A DNA stretch of 57,748 nt from CAYVWB01 sp964455395. Its GTDB lineage: Bacteria > Desulfobacterota > Desulfovibrionia > Desulfovibrionales > Desulfovibrionaceae. Position numbers and translations under genes: made by a program. The notes beneath the pieces were generated by a model, which did no database searches, had not been told where the DNA came from, and worked only from the letters and a program-made list of their open reading frames with translations. Location: positions 1 to 57,748 of the forward strand of contig CAYVWB010000021.1 in NCBI GenBank assembly GCA_964455395.1, read 5' to 3'. Below, piece after piece: positions 33,762 through 42,452 of this stretch (positions are counted from its first letter, which is position 1; every line of letters starts with the position of its first letter).

Positions 33762-33880
33762 GCCTCCACCGGATTCGGCGGCGCAGAACCCCCTCCGTCG
33801 CATGGCCGAGCCCACACTCTCCGACGCCCTGATTCCTTGACGGCGAGGCCCGCCTCCCCGCCACAACGTCTCCCCCGAGT

Positions 33881-34849
33881 ATGCAGAACCAACGTGTCCT
33901 CCCCACATGGATGACTGACCGCGCGGAGCCGGACGAACGCTTCGCAGCAGCCTATGACGCCGTGGGAGAACACGGCCGCGCGCTGATCAAGACCGCAGTG
34001 GCGCGTCTCGCTTCCATCTACAGTCCCGCCGCCTGCACCCAACACCGCAGCGAGGACCGGTTCGCCGCCGGCTTCGTTCGGTACGGGTACGCCGCGCCCG
34101 CGCCTGCCGCGCTGGTGCTGGCTGCGCAGACGGTGCGTTCGCCGGCGGCTCTCGCCGCCACGGTTGCGCCTGCGTTGCTCGCTGGCGTGCCGGAGGTGGC
34201 TGTGGCGCGCGTGGTGGCCACGGAAGGGGAGGCCGCAGACGATGCCGGCTGGCCGGATGCGCTGCTCGCCACGCTGGAACTCGTCGGGCAGGAGTGGGCG
34301 CTGACCATAACCCCCCGGGAAGCCGCCAACGTGCTGGACGCCTTGGCGGAAGATGAAGCCCCTGTGCGCGTGCTCGTGCTGGGCGACCCCGTGAGCGCCT
34401 ACGAAACGGCCGAGAGCTTCGCGCTGGCGGCAGCCCTCTCCGAAGCCACGGCCAAGGGACTGGCCATCCGCGTGCTGCCGGAGCCCTCCGTGCTGGCGGC
34501 GTGGATGGACGACCCTGCGAAGGATGCGGGCGGTCCTCCCCTGGACATGGAAGCCGCCGCCTGGGCGCACCCCGCAGCCATGCGGTTGGCCTACAACGCT
34601 GGCGACGCTTGCCCCGACAGCTGGACCCCGGTGGAAGGCGGATGGGAGTCCTTCATTGCGCCGCCCGCCACGGCCAGGCTCGCCCCAGCCGGTCTGGTGG
34701 AAGCTGCGTTCCAAGCCGCTCCCGAAGCGCTCGCCATGGGGCCGGGCAACGAATGCTGTTGGGTCTATCCCGAATTGGACGCCGCTTTCTTTCACATCCG
34801 CAGCCTCGCGCTGGGCCCTGCGCCAGCGCGCGAGTCCTTCGACGTATGA
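33881..34849 (+). CDS. Hypothetical protein coupled to an EF-G paralogue
   Basis: 322 residues, not recognised. It is Ala-rich and mixed alpha/beta. The segment ALVLAAQTVRSPAALAATVAPALLAGVPEVAVARVV loosely resembles the alternating strand-helix pattern of histidinol or aldehyde dehydrogenases, but no catalytic residues could be matched, so I make no functional call. No signal peptide or membrane helix. Its TGA overlaps the ATG of the downstream EF-G gene by 4 bases (ATGA), so the two are translationally coupled. Ribosome site before ATG 33881 is weak; ATG 33911 is an alternative. Confidence 0.65.
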   Translation: MQNQRVLPTWMTDRAEPDERFAAAYDAVGEHGRALIKTAVARLASIYSPAACTQHRSEDRFAAGFVRYGYAAPAPAALVLAAQTVRSPAALAATVAPALLAGVPEVAVARVVATEGEAADDAGWPDALLATLELVGQEWALTITPREAANVLDALAEDEAPVRVLVLGDPVSAYETAESFALAAALSEATAKGLAIRVLPEPSVLAAWMDDPAKDAGGPPLDMEAAAWAHPAAMRLAYNAGDACPDSWTPVEGGWESFIAPPATARLAPAGLVEAAFQAAPEALAMGPGNECCWVYPELDAAFFHIRSLALGPAPARESFDV

Positions 34850-36894
34850 CCAGCAGCGCATCCAGACGGCTGGCCAAGCTCCGCAACATCGGCATCATCG
34901 CGCACATCGACGCGGGCAAAACCACCCTCACCGAGCGTTTCCTTTTCTATTCCCACAAGATCCACCGCATGGGGGAAGTCCACGAAGGCACCGCCACCAT
35001 GGACTTCATGCCCGAGGAGCAGGAGCGGGGCATCACCATCAGCTCCGCCTGCACCACCAGCCACTGGAACGACCACACCATCAATCTCATCGACACCCCG
35101 GGCCACGTGGACTTCACCATCGAAGTGGAGCGCAGCCTGCGCGTGCTGGATGGCGCCGTGGGCGTCTTCTGCGCCGTGGGCGGGGTGGAGCCCCAGTCGG
35201 AGACGGTGTGGCGGCAGTCGGAACGCTTTCTCGCGCCCAAGCTCGCGTTCGTCAACAAAATGGATCGCCTCGGCGCAGACTACGCCGCCGTGCTGCGCGC
35301 CATCGCCGACCGTCTGGGCGCCACACCGCTCCCTGTCACCGTGCCCTGGGGAGAGGGTGCGGATCTCGCCGGCGTCATCGACGTGGTGACCATGGAGCGG
35401 TTGGGCTTCGATCCCCAGACCAAAGGCGAAAGCGTCTCCCGCAGCCCGCTGACGACGGAGGAGGCCGAGTACGCCGCGCCGTGGCGCGAGCGCATGCTGG
35501 AGACCCTGGCCGACGCGGACGACGCCTTCATGGAAACCTATCTGAGCGGGGCGGACCTCGCCGCCGAGACGCTGCGGCCGGTCATCCGCAACGCGACCCT
35601 CGCGCGGCGCGTGGTCCCGGCCTTCGCCGGCTCCGCGCTCAAGAACGTGGGCGTGCAGCCACTCTTCGACGGCGTCTGCGATTTTTTGCCAAGCCCCCTG
35701 GAAGCCGCCTTGCCCAAAGGCCACGACCCCGCAACCGGCGCGCTCGTCACCCTCGACCCCTCGCCCAAAGCGTCTCTGGCGGCGCTCGCCTTCAAGGTCT
35801 CCATGGTCACGGGCCGTCGGCATGTCTACTTGCGGCTTTACTCCGGGCAGCTGCATCCTGGGGATGCGGTTCTCAACGTCACCCAACAGCAGACGGAACG
35901 CGCGGCGCGGCTCTTTCGCATGCACGCTGATCACCGGGAGAAACTGGACACTGCCGCTGCTGGCGACATCGTGGTGGCCGCCGGCATGAAGCACGCCCGC
36001 ACGGGAGATTCCCTCGCTGCCGCCGAGCGTCCTGTCGTGCTGGAATCCATCGAGCGTTACCAGCCTGTCATCTCCATCGCCGTGGAGCCCCGCAGCCAGG
36101 CGGAAGCGGATAAGCTCGACGAGGTGCTGGAGAAATGTCTCGTGGAGGATCCGACTCTCGCGTTGGTTCACGACGAGGAGACAGGTCAGCGCGTCCTCTC
36201 CGGCATGGGCGAACTCCATCTGGAAGTGGTGCTCGACAGGTTGCGCCGCGAATACGGCGTGGAGCCCCGTCACGGCAAACCCCAGGTCATTTATCAGGAG
36301 ACTGTCCAGTCAGCGGCGGAGGCCGAGGGCGTCTTCCATCGCGCGCTCGGCGAGGTGATGCACCACGGCCAGGTCACGGTGCGGTTGGAGCCGCGTGAAC
36401 GCGGCGCCGGCAACGAGATCCGCATGGAGGTGGACCCCACAGGCTACCCCGAGTCGTGGCTGGACGCCGCCCGCGACGGCGTGGAGCTGGGTCTGCAAAG
36501 CGGACCGCGGGGTTACCCCGTGACGGACGTGCGCGCCACGGTGAAAGCCCTCGCCAGGCGGGAAGGGGAATCGTCTCCGGCGGGGTTCCACATGGCCGCG
36601 CAAGCCGCCGTGCGGGAGGCGTTCGCCCAAGGTGGGGCGGCGCTGCTGGAGCCGTTGATGCGTGTGGAGATTACCGTGCCGGAGGACCACGTGGGCGACG
36701 CCGTGAGTCTGCTGGGGTCCATTGGCGCGAAGGTGGAGGCCATCACCGATTTGACAGGGGGCGCAGGCAAAGCCGTCTCCGCGCGCGCCGCTCTCCGCAG
36801 TCTCTTCGGGTTTTCCACGGAATTGCGCAGCGCCACCCAGGGCAGGGCGGGGCTGGTCATAGCATTCGCCCACTTCGACGTACTGGACGGCTGA
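34846..36894 (+). CDS. Elongation factor G-like GTPase (EF-G paralogue)
   Basis: 682 residues with a full translational GTPase: G1 AHIDAGKTT (19-27), RGITI in switch I, G3 DTPGHVDF, G4 NKMD and SALKN, then the EF-G domains II-V (LSGMGELHLEVVLDRL is domain III). It is slightly shorter than canonical FusA and sits far from ribosomal protein genes, next to an unknown gene, so it is more likely a second EF-G (translocation under stress or ribosome recycling) than the housekeeping factor; that choice is inference. The start at 34846 is within the stop of the preceding gene. Confidence 0.88.
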   Translation: MTSSASRRLAKLRNIGIIAHIDAGKTTLTERFLFYSHKIHRMGEVHEGTATMDFMPEEQERGITISSACTTSHWNDHTINLIDTPGHVDFTIEVERSLRVLDGAVGVFCAVGGVEPQSETVWRQSERFLAPKLAFVNKMDRLGADYAAVLRAIADRLGATPLPVTVPWGEGADLAGVIDVVTMERLGFDPQTKGESVSRSPLTTEEAEYAAPWRERMLETLADADDAFMETYLSGADLAAETLRPVIRNATLARRVVPAFAGSALKNVGVQPLFDGVCDFLPSPLEAALPKGHDPATGALVTLDPSPKASLAALAFKVSMVTGRRHVYLRLYSGQLHPGDAVLNVTQQQTERAARLFRMHADHREKLDTAAAGDIVVAAGMKHARTGDSLAAAERPVVLESIERYQPVISIAVEPRSQAEADKLDEVLEKCLVEDPTLALVHDEETGQRVLSGMGELHLEVVLDRLRREYGVEPRHGKPQVIYQETVQSAAEAEGVFHRALGEVMHHGQVTVRLEPRERGAGNEIRMEVDPTGYPESWLDAARDGVELGLQSGPRGYPVTDVRATVKALARREGESSPAGFHMAAQAAVREAFAQGGAALLEPLMRVEITVPEDHVGDAVSLLGSIGAKVEAITDLTGGAGKAVSARAALRSLFGFSTELRSATQGRAGLVIAFAHFDVLDG

Positions 36895-36931
36895 CGCCCC
36901 GACAGCGCTGTCCTCCAAGCTCCTCGAGATC

Positions 36932-37528
36932 ATGACGAAACGACCAGCATTCTTCAGCCGGACGCAGCTGTGGCTCACGTGGCGGCTCGTCTCCGACTGG
37001 TGTGGCCGGATCTGGCGCTTCATCCGCCGTCCGCCCACACCGCGCCAGATGTGGGTCGGCCTTGTCCGTTTCATTCGTCTGAATTACCTGCGCATCATCC
37101 GGCTGAAGACCTCGGCGCACTCCATCGCTTTGGGCGCAGCGCTGGGCATTTTCATCGGGTTCATGCCCATCATCCCGTTCCAGAGTTTTGCAGTCATCAC
37201 GCTGGCGTTCATCTTCCGAGCGAACAAGGTGGCGGCGTTCCTTTGCACGTGGATATCCAACGCAGCCAACCTCATTCCCTTCTATTACATGCTGTACAAG
37301 GTGGGCTCGCTGATCACGCCGTTCACCGTGAGCTTCGATCCGGCGCACCTTTCCCTGCAGGAACTCATCGACCAGGGATGGCGGCTCACCATGGTCATGG
37401 CCGCTGGCGGCGTGTTGCTTGGCATACCGAGCTCCATCGCCATGTATTTCCTCATGTTGCGGGGGGTTCTGGCCTACCGCCGGCGACGCGCGCTGCGGCT
37501 GTTGGCCAAGCGTACGGGCGGTCGGTAA
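36932..37528 (+). CDS. DUF2062 membrane protein
   Basis: 198 residues. A basic N-terminus is followed by SAHSIALGAALGIFIGFMPIIPFQ, the signature of DUF2062 (IA-x-G-x-AIG-F-x-G-x-xP), then FRANKVAAFLCTWISNA and NLIPFYYMLYKVG, with three or four membrane segments in total and a basic tail. Function in this family is unknown; it is often near cell-envelope or glycosyltransferase genes. It follows the EF-G gene by 37 bases. Confidence 0.85.
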   Translation: MTKRPAFFSRTQLWLTWRLVSDWCGRIWRFIRRPPTPRQMWVGLVRFIRLNYLRIIRLKTSAHSIALGAALGIFIGFMPIIPFQSFAVITLAFIFRANKVAAFLCTWISNAANLIPFYYMLYKVGSLITPFTVSFDPAHLSLQELIDQGWRLTMVMAAGGVLLGIPSSIAMYFLMLRGVLAYRRRRALRLLAKRTGGR

Positions 37529-37561
37529 GGCCGCGCCTCCATTCTCTCTCAAGGAGTACGT

Positions 37562-38326
37562 ATGGGCGGGTCCGCGAGTGTTGTGCATGGGTCGATACTT
37601 CCGGAACGGTTGCGCATTCCCCGACCGCAATCGTGGTTCGACAAACTCCTCCATCGACAACGGGTGGACGAGCCCAAGGAGATTCCCCTGGGCGACACCG
37701 TCTTGCTGGAGGCGCCGCATCTGAAGGTGAACTTCCTCGGCAAGGCCTTTCGTGCAGGCATCCAGGAGGCGTTCCCGGAACCGTGGCCTTCGACGCAGGC
37801 GTTTTTCGGGTATCTGGAAGCAGGCGTCATGCGCGCAACAGTGCGGGGGACGCGCACGCAGGATTCGCATGAACCCGACTGGACCGTGGAGGCGCTCTTC
37901 TCCGGCTGCGCAGGAGAAGGGGAGGTCTCCGCGGAGTTGGGCGCGCACTGGTTCGGCATGTGGTTCGAGCGCCACCGCGACGTCCTGGCCGAGGAGCTGC
38001 TGCGCCGCGTGGGCTTCGTGGCCGGGGCCGTGGAGCGTTGGGACGAACACGTCTCCTTCATCCCGCTGGGTCCCTACGGGTATGCGCTGCGGCTCCCGCA
38101 GGAAGACGAGGCTCCCCCCGTGGATGGCGAAGGCGATTGGCCCCTGTGGCGGCTGGCGGAAGTGGATCACGCCACGGTCTACGATCTGGCGGATCCCGAG
38201 TCGCTGGCTCGCGGCGCGTGGGACGAGCTGGCCGCCGCCATCCAGGCGTTGCCTCCGGAGCAGTGTTTTTGCCAGTGGTGCGCCCCGGATTTCGACCACA
38301 GCGCGCTGGCCCGATTTCTGCCCTGA
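37562..38326 (+). CDS. Hypothetical protein
   Basis: 254 residues, not recognised. It is soluble and acidic, without signal peptide or membrane helix. Visible features are a WFERH block near residue 138, several Trp-rich strands (WDEHVSFIPLGPYGYALRLP) and the C-terminal CFCQWCAPDFDHSAL, which puts three Cys within six residues (CxCxxC) and could bind a metal. CAAGGAG lies 8 bases before the ATG, 33 bases after the DUF2062 gene, so an operon is likely. Confidence 0.7.
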   Translation: MGGSASVVHGSILPERLRIPRPQSWFDKLLHRQRVDEPKEIPLGDTVLLEAPHLKVNFLGKAFRAGIQEAFPEPWPSTQAFFGYLEAGVMRATVRGTRTQDSHEPDWTVEALFSGCAGEGEVSAELGAHWFGMWFERHRDVLAEELLRRVGFVAGAVERWDEHVSFIPLGPYGYALRLPQEDEAPPVDGEGDWPLWRLAEVDHATVYDLADPESLARGAWDELAAAIQALPPEQCFCQWCAPDFDHSALARFLP

Positions 38327-38369
38327 GCGGCGCTCCGCGTCATCCCTCCGCGCCATCCTCGTGTCCGCC

Positions 38370-38400
38370 TTGCAAACCCTGGCGGTTCACGTACTATGTA
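38370..38400 (+). promoter_or_regulatory. Possible promoter of otsA
   Basis: TTGCAA (38370-38375) and TACTAT (38392-38397) are separated by 16 bases, in a 207-base gap that otherwise shows no gene. It would give a leader of about 130 bases. Confidence 0.45.
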
Positions 38401-38533
38401 TGTCTGGATTGGACGCGCGCGTCCCCTTGCGTCGGCGAACGCCTGTTGGACCGGGCCCCGGCGACGCCCTCCCGACTGCATGCAGGGGGGCGACAAGGCC
38501 GACGCCGTGTCGTCAACGTGGTAAGGAGGCGAT

Positions 38534-40051
38534 ATGGTGGATGAAAGTTCGCGGTTGGTGGTGGTCTCCAACAGGCTGCCGGCGGCGCTGAAGAAGAACG
38601 CACAGGGCGAATGGACCGTGACCCCCGGCTCAGGCGGTCTGGTGAGCGCCATGGCCCCGGTGCTTCGCGACCGCGGCGGCACGTGGATCGGCTGGTCCGG
38701 CACGGCCGGCGGCGAAGAAGTGGTTGAACTGCTGGCCAATTTCTCCAAGGAAGCAGGGTACGAGCTCATGCCCGTGAGCCTGACCGAGGAGGAAGTCCAC
38801 GATTTCTACTTCGGCTTCTCCAACGAAGTGGTCTGGCCGCTCTTCCACGACTTCCAGTCCCGGTGCAATTTCGTCCCTCGGTACTGGCGTCGCTATCTGG
38901 ATGTGAACAAGCGCTTCGCCGAGGCTGTAGAGGAGTGGAGCGACACCTCCGATTTTGTCTGGATTCATGACTACCACCTCATGCATGTGGGGTGGCAGCT
39001 CCGGCAGATGGAAGTCGCTCGCCGCACGGGGTTTTTCCTTCACATCCCCTTCCCGCCGGTGGACATCTTCCTGAAGCTGCCGTGGCGCGCCAAGATCCTC
39101 AAAGCGCTCATGGAATACGACCTCGTCGGATTCCAGACCTGGCGGGACCGCCGCAACTTCATCCAGTGCCTCAAGATCTTCGACAAGGACGTCAAGGTCA
39201 AAGGCCGCGGCCCCGTGGTCGCCATCACCCACCAGGACCGCACCTTCAACGCGGGCTATTTCTCCATCGGCATCGACTACAAGCAGTACGCGGACATCGC
39301 CAAACGTCCGGCCGTGAAGCGCATGGCGACGGATTTCAAGGAGGATCTGCATAACCGCACGATGATCCTCGGGGTTGACAGACTGGACTACACCAAGGGC
39401 GTGCCCGAGCGGCTGGAAGCCATCCGCACCGCCATCGAGATGTATCCGGAGCTCGACGGCAAGATCACCCTCGTGCAAGTGCTCGTGCCCAGTCGTGAAC
39501 AGGTTCCCGAGTATCTTGCCCTCAAGGAGGAGATCGAGCGGCTGGTGGGCGAGATCAACGGACAGCTTTCACGACCCGGATATACCCCCATCGTCTATAT
39601 GTACCGCAGCCTCGGCAAGGAAGAGCTCGTGGCGTACTACCGTGCAGCGGACATGGCGCTCATCACCCCCTTGCGCGACGGCATGAACCTCGTCGCCAAA
39701 GAGTACTGCGCGTGCAACATGTCCCGCAAAGGCGCGCTGTTCCTCTCGGAATTCGCCGGCGCGGCCGCTCAGCTGCAAGGCGGCGCGTTTCTGGTGAACC
39801 CCTATGATGTGGAGGGGGTCGCCAACGCCATCCACAGCGTCTTCCACACGGATGACCGGGAAAAACGTCGTCGCATGCGCCGCATGCAGGACGTGATTCG
39901 TAAATACGATATTTTTTGGTGGCTGGACTCCTTCCTGCGCGCCGGGGCCTCCATGGGGCTCGCGGATTTCCCGCCACAAGAAAGCGTGGATTACGGCTTC
40001 TTCGAACAAGGCGAGATGGCTGACGTGGACCGCATCGCCTCGGACCTCTGA
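38534..40051 (+). CDS. otsA: Alpha,alpha-trehalose-phosphate synthase (GT20)
   Basis: 505 residues. Glycosyltransferase family 20: VVVSNRLPAAL at the N-terminus, SGGLVSAM, WIGWSG, IHDYHLMHVG, FSIGIDYKQYADIAK, GVDRLDYTKGVPERLEAI and DGMNLVAKEY, the full set of trehalose-6-phosphate synthase motifs. It transfers glucose from a nucleotide sugar to glucose 6-phosphate. Close relatives make glucosylglycerol phosphate, so substrate choice is not certain. No otsB phosphatase is in the window. AAGGAGG precedes the ATG by 6 bases; rsmA starts on its last base. Confidence 0.9.
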   Translation: MVDESSRLVVVSNRLPAALKKNAQGEWTVTPGSGGLVSAMAPVLRDRGGTWIGWSGTAGGEEVVELLANFSKEAGYELMPVSLTEEEVHDFYFGFSNEVVWPLFHDFQSRCNFVPRYWRRYLDVNKRFAEAVEEWSDTSDFVWIHDYHLMHVGWQLRQMEVARRTGFFLHIPFPPVDIFLKLPWRAKILKALMEYDLVGFQTWRDRRNFIQCLKIFDKDVKVKGRGPVVAITHQDRTFNAGYFSIGIDYKQYADIAKRPAVKRMATDFKEDLHNRTMILGVDRLDYTKGVPERLEAIRTAIEMYPELDGKITLVQVLVPSREQVPEYLALKEEIERLVGEINGQLSRPGYTPIVYMYRSLGKEELVAYYRAADMALITPLRDGMNLVAKEYCACNMSRKGALFLSEFAGAAAQLQGGAFLVNPYDVEGVANAIHSVFHTDDREKRRRMRRMQDVIRKYDIFWWLDSFLRAGASMGLADFPPQESVDYGFFEQGEMADVDRIASDL

Positions 40052-40860
40052 TGCACGCCGCGGCGACCCCGACGCCAACGGCGCGCCACGCCAAGCGCAG
40101 TCTGGGGCAGAACTTCCTGCAGGATCAGAACGTCCAGCGCAAGATAGTGAAAACGCTGGCGATAGCCCCTGGAGACCGCGTCCTGGAGATAGGGCCCGGC
40201 CATGGCGCGCTTACCCGCTGGCTGGAAGAGTCCCCAGCCGGAGCCCTCTACGCCTTGGAGAAGGACGCAGCGTTGGCGCCCCTTGTCCGCACACGCTATC
40301 CCCGCGTGCACGTCGCGCTGGCGGACGCCATGGATACGGCGTGGGAGGGGCTCGCGCCGGAGTATACGTGGAAGCTTATAGGCAATTTACCATACAACGT
40401 GGCGTCACCCCTTGTCTGGGAGATCGCCTCGCGGGCGGAAGCCGCTTCCCGGTGTGTCTTCATGGTGCAGAAGGAAGTCGGCGAGCGGCTGGCCTCTGCG
40501 CCGGACCGCAAGTCATATGGCGCGCTCTCGGTTTTCGTGCAAAGTTATATGGATGTATGTATTGCTTTTCTGGTGAGCCCGAAGGTCTTTCGACCGCAAC
40601 CCAAGGTGGAGTCCGCCGTGGTGGTCTTGTCGCGCCGGAATCGTCCCGAAGTTGAGCCCTCGCGGCTTTCCGCTGCGCTGGCTGTGTGTTTTCAGCAACG
40701 CCGCAAGCAATTGGGGACGATTCTCAAACCATGGCGGGGCGCTACGTTGGATGGATGGTTCGATATGCGGGGCCTGAAACCGACGGTTCGTCCGGAAAAT
40801 TGCAGTGTTGAGGACTTCCAGACGCTCGCGGATCGAGTGGATATGCGCATTCGGCCTTGA
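40051..40860 (+). CDS. rsmA: 16S rRNA dimethyladenosine transferase
   Basis: 269 residues. It dimethylates two adjacent adenosines in the last hairpin of 16S rRNA. Motifs: LGQNFLQD near the N-terminus, the SAM site VLEIGPGHGALT, ALEKD, and the catalytic NLPYN (residues about 111-115). Its ATG shares the last base of the otsA stop (TGATG), so translation is coupled. The 3' third is noticeably more AT-rich and uses rarer codons (around 40540-40580) than its neighbours. An old symbol is ksgA. Confidence 0.95.
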   Translation: MHAAATPTPTARHAKRSLGQNFLQDQNVQRKIVKTLAIAPGDRVLEIGPGHGALTRWLEESPAGALYALEKDAALAPLVRTRYPRVHVALADAMDTAWEGLAPEYTWKLIGNLPYNVASPLVWEIASRAEAASRCVFMVQKEVGERLASAPDRKSYGALSVFVQSYMDVCIAFLVSPKVFRPQPKVESAVVVLSRRNRPEVEPSRLSAALAVCFQQRRKQLGTILKPWRGATLDGWFDMRGLKPTVRPENCSVEDFQTLADRVDMRIRP

Positions 40861-41078
40861 CTTTGCCTGAAAAATTCTGTTTTTGGAGTCATTGCCGCGC
40901 GGAACACGACCGCCGGGACGCGCGACGCGCAGGACGAGCAGGCGTCGAGTCGACCCCCCGGCGCGCCGCCGCCCGCCGCAGCGTGCGGAAACCACGAGGA
41001 TGTTGCTCCGGTTGGCGAGTGTTCGCCCGGGAGCTTTTTGTTCGTAAGCAGAAGCGTAATGTGAGGAGGAGACGGCTG

Positions 41079-41351
41079 ATGACCAAGGCTGACCTCGTAT
41101 TGAAGGTGGCTGAGAAAGCCAATTTGCCCAAGGCCAGCGCTGAACGCGCGCTGAACGCTTTCCTGGAAGCAGTGGAAACCACCCTGGTGAAGGAAGGCAA
41201 GCTGACCCTGACCGGTTTCGGCACGTTCCTGGTCGAGACCCGCCAGGAGCGCAAAGGCCGCAACCCCCGCTCCGGAGAGGAAATCACCATCCCCGCGTCC
41301 AAAATCGTGAAATTCCGCCCTGGCAAACTGCTCAAAGACGCCGTGAAATAA
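41079..41351 (+). CDS. hup: HU-family DNA-binding protein
   Basis: 90-residue HU/IHF-type nucleoid protein. The sequence begins MTKADLVLKVAEKANLPKAS and has the diagnostic GFGTF followed by R-x-x-R-x-GRNPRSGEEITIPAS and KFRPGK, the beta-arm region that bends DNA. GAGGAGGAG lies 6-14 bases before the ATG. The residues in the same frame upstream (40857 onward) are not coding. It is alone between rsmA and a tiny membrane protein; the 218 bases upstream show no clear promoter. Confidence 0.95.
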   Translation: MTKADLVLKVAEKANLPKASAERALNAFLEAVETTLVKEGKLTLTGFGTFLVETRQERKGRNPRSGEEITIPASKIVKFRPGKLLKDAVK

Positions 41352-41375
41352 GCCCAGCCCCCTGGAGTATTATCT

Positions 41376-41561
41376 ATGCAACCTGGCGAATCCATTCAAA
41401 GCATGCTTCCTCAAGATATCCCGTGGTGGATGCCGGATCACTTCACCTTCTTCGGTGTGCTCTACCTCGCGCTCTTCTTCATCGGCTCAGGCGTCGGCAT
41501 CGTCGTGCTCAAGAGCGTGTGGGACACATACTTCAAGAAGGGTGGCGACGCGCACCACTAG
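41376..41561 (+). CDS. 61-residue single-pass membrane protein
   Basis: Not recognised. An N-terminal WWMPDHFTFFG block is followed by one hydrophobic helix (residues about 27-48: FFGVLYLALFFIGSGVGIVVL) and a short charged tail KSVWDTYFKKGGDAHH. The ATG is preceded by GGAG at 10 bases. The helix is Gly-rich and the ends suggest a subunit-like or accessory small membrane protein, for example of a redox complex, but nothing adjacent confirms that. It sits 24 bases after hup. Confidence 0.65.
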   Translation: MQPGESIQSMLPQDIPWWMPDHFTFFGVLYLALFFIGSGVGIVVLKSVWDTYFKKGGDAHH

Positions 41562-41822
41562 CGATCCCGGCGTCTGACGACCACCGTGTCGACGCTCGCA
41601 CAGCGACAGCCGCCGACCGGACCACGCTCCACGCCGCCTGTTTTGCCCAACGCGTGCGACCGTGCAGAGCCGCCGGCGTCCACCTTCCGAGGCGCAGGCG
41701 CTGCGGACGCGAACGCATCGCGGGAGGCGCACGCTTCTGCCCCGAGCGCCCCTTTCCAGAAAGGCTTCGCAGGCGGAAGCAGACGCTGTTTCCCCAGTCG
41801 TCTCCAGGCTGCTTCGTCAAGA
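41562..41822 (+). other. Gene-free stretch before the rpsU operon
   Basis: With the terminator and rpsU promoter that follow, this forms a 403-base gap (41562-41964). The first 260 bases hold no convincing gene, promoter or RNA; weak Ala/Pro/Arg-rich open frames here are unlikely to be real. Confidence 0.5.
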
Positions 41823-41858
41823 AAACGCCGCGCCGTAGCACTTCACGGCGCGGCGTTT
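41823..41858 (+). terminator. Perfect 14-bp stem terminator
   Basis: AAACGCCGCGCCGT (41823-41836) pairs over all 14 bases with ACGGCGCGGCGTTT (41845-41858), loop 8 bases. T-tails are short on both strands, so it could act in either direction. It insulates the rpsU promoter from the hup unit. Confidence 0.8.
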
Positions 41859-41890
41859 CTCGCACCCCAAAAAAATCGCGCCATGGCCTC

Positions 41891-41919
41891 TTGCCAGGCG
41901 GTGGCGAGTGTGCTATCTA
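41891..41919 (+). promoter_or_regulatory. Promoter of the rpsU-rpoD operon
   Basis: TTGCCA (41891-41896), exactly 17 bases, TATCTA (41914-41919). The start site would fall near 41926, about 40 bases before the rpsU start codon. A good sigma-70 match. Confidence 0.6.
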
Positions 41920-41964
41920 CTCCCTCTTCTGGAGCGAAACCATCGCGTGGAGGAGGTGATTTCC

Positions 41965-42165
41965 TTGCCCGGCATCTTTCTGGATGAATCCGATCATTTC
42001 GACGTGGCGCTCAGGCGTTTCAAAAAGCAAGTGGAGAAAGCTGGCATTCTCTCCGAGCTCAAGAAACGACAGCACTACGAAAAGCCCAGCGTCATGCGCA
42101 AAAAGAAAAAGGCCGCCGCACGCAAACGGCTGCTGAAGAAAATGCGCAAAATGAACCTCCTCTAG
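41965..42165 (+). CDS. rpsU: 30S ribosomal protein S21
   Basis: 66-residue basic protein of the small subunit, needed for initiation. FDVALRRFKKQVEKAGILSELKKRQHYEKPS is the family core (residues 10-40), followed by a Lys/Arg-rich tail. The start is TTG at 41965: GGAGGAGG lies 7-14 bases upstream, and the resulting MPG start is the family norm. A GTG at 41956 overlaps the ribosome site itself and an ATG at 41908 would add unlikely residues. It is the first gene of the macromolecular synthesis cluster. Confidence 0.92.
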   Translation: MPGIFLDESDHFDVALRRFKKQVEKAGILSELKKRQHYEKPSVMRKKKKAAARKRLLKKMRKMNLL

Positions 42166-42354
42166 ATCCACTGCGACGCATTCTCCTCGCGCTCATGCGT
42201 GATCGCTCCCCACGCTGAAAGCCTCAGGCGCGCCGGCGTGGTCCGCGCATGACGCACACGGCGACGCCTCCCGAGGGCGCGCCACGCGGAGACAGCCTGC
42301 TCGGCAACCTCCGTACGACGAATGCGCCGCCTTGAGTTCGAGTGCCACGATCGT

Positions 42355-42385
42355 CCGGCCGTGCGACTGCTCGGCCGGGCGTTTT
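42355..42385 (+). terminator. Terminator/attenuator between rpsU and yqeY
   Basis: CCGGCCG (42355-42361) and CGGCCGG (42372-42378) pair around a 10-base loop, then GCG and TTTT. In the enteric rpsU-dnaG-rpoD operon a partial terminator sits at the same place and lowers expression of the downstream genes; the same role is likely here. Confidence 0.65.
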
Positions 42386-42452
42386 CCCTACCTGGCGTGC
42401 GCCACCCCCGGCGACGCCGGCGCCACCTCAAGACGCCTAAGGCGGAGTGCTC

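Noticed and set aside
41586..41987. 133-codon open frame between the HU unit and rpsU
   Set aside because: Pro/Ala/Ser-rich, spans a strong terminator and the rpsU promoter, and runs out of frame into rpsU.
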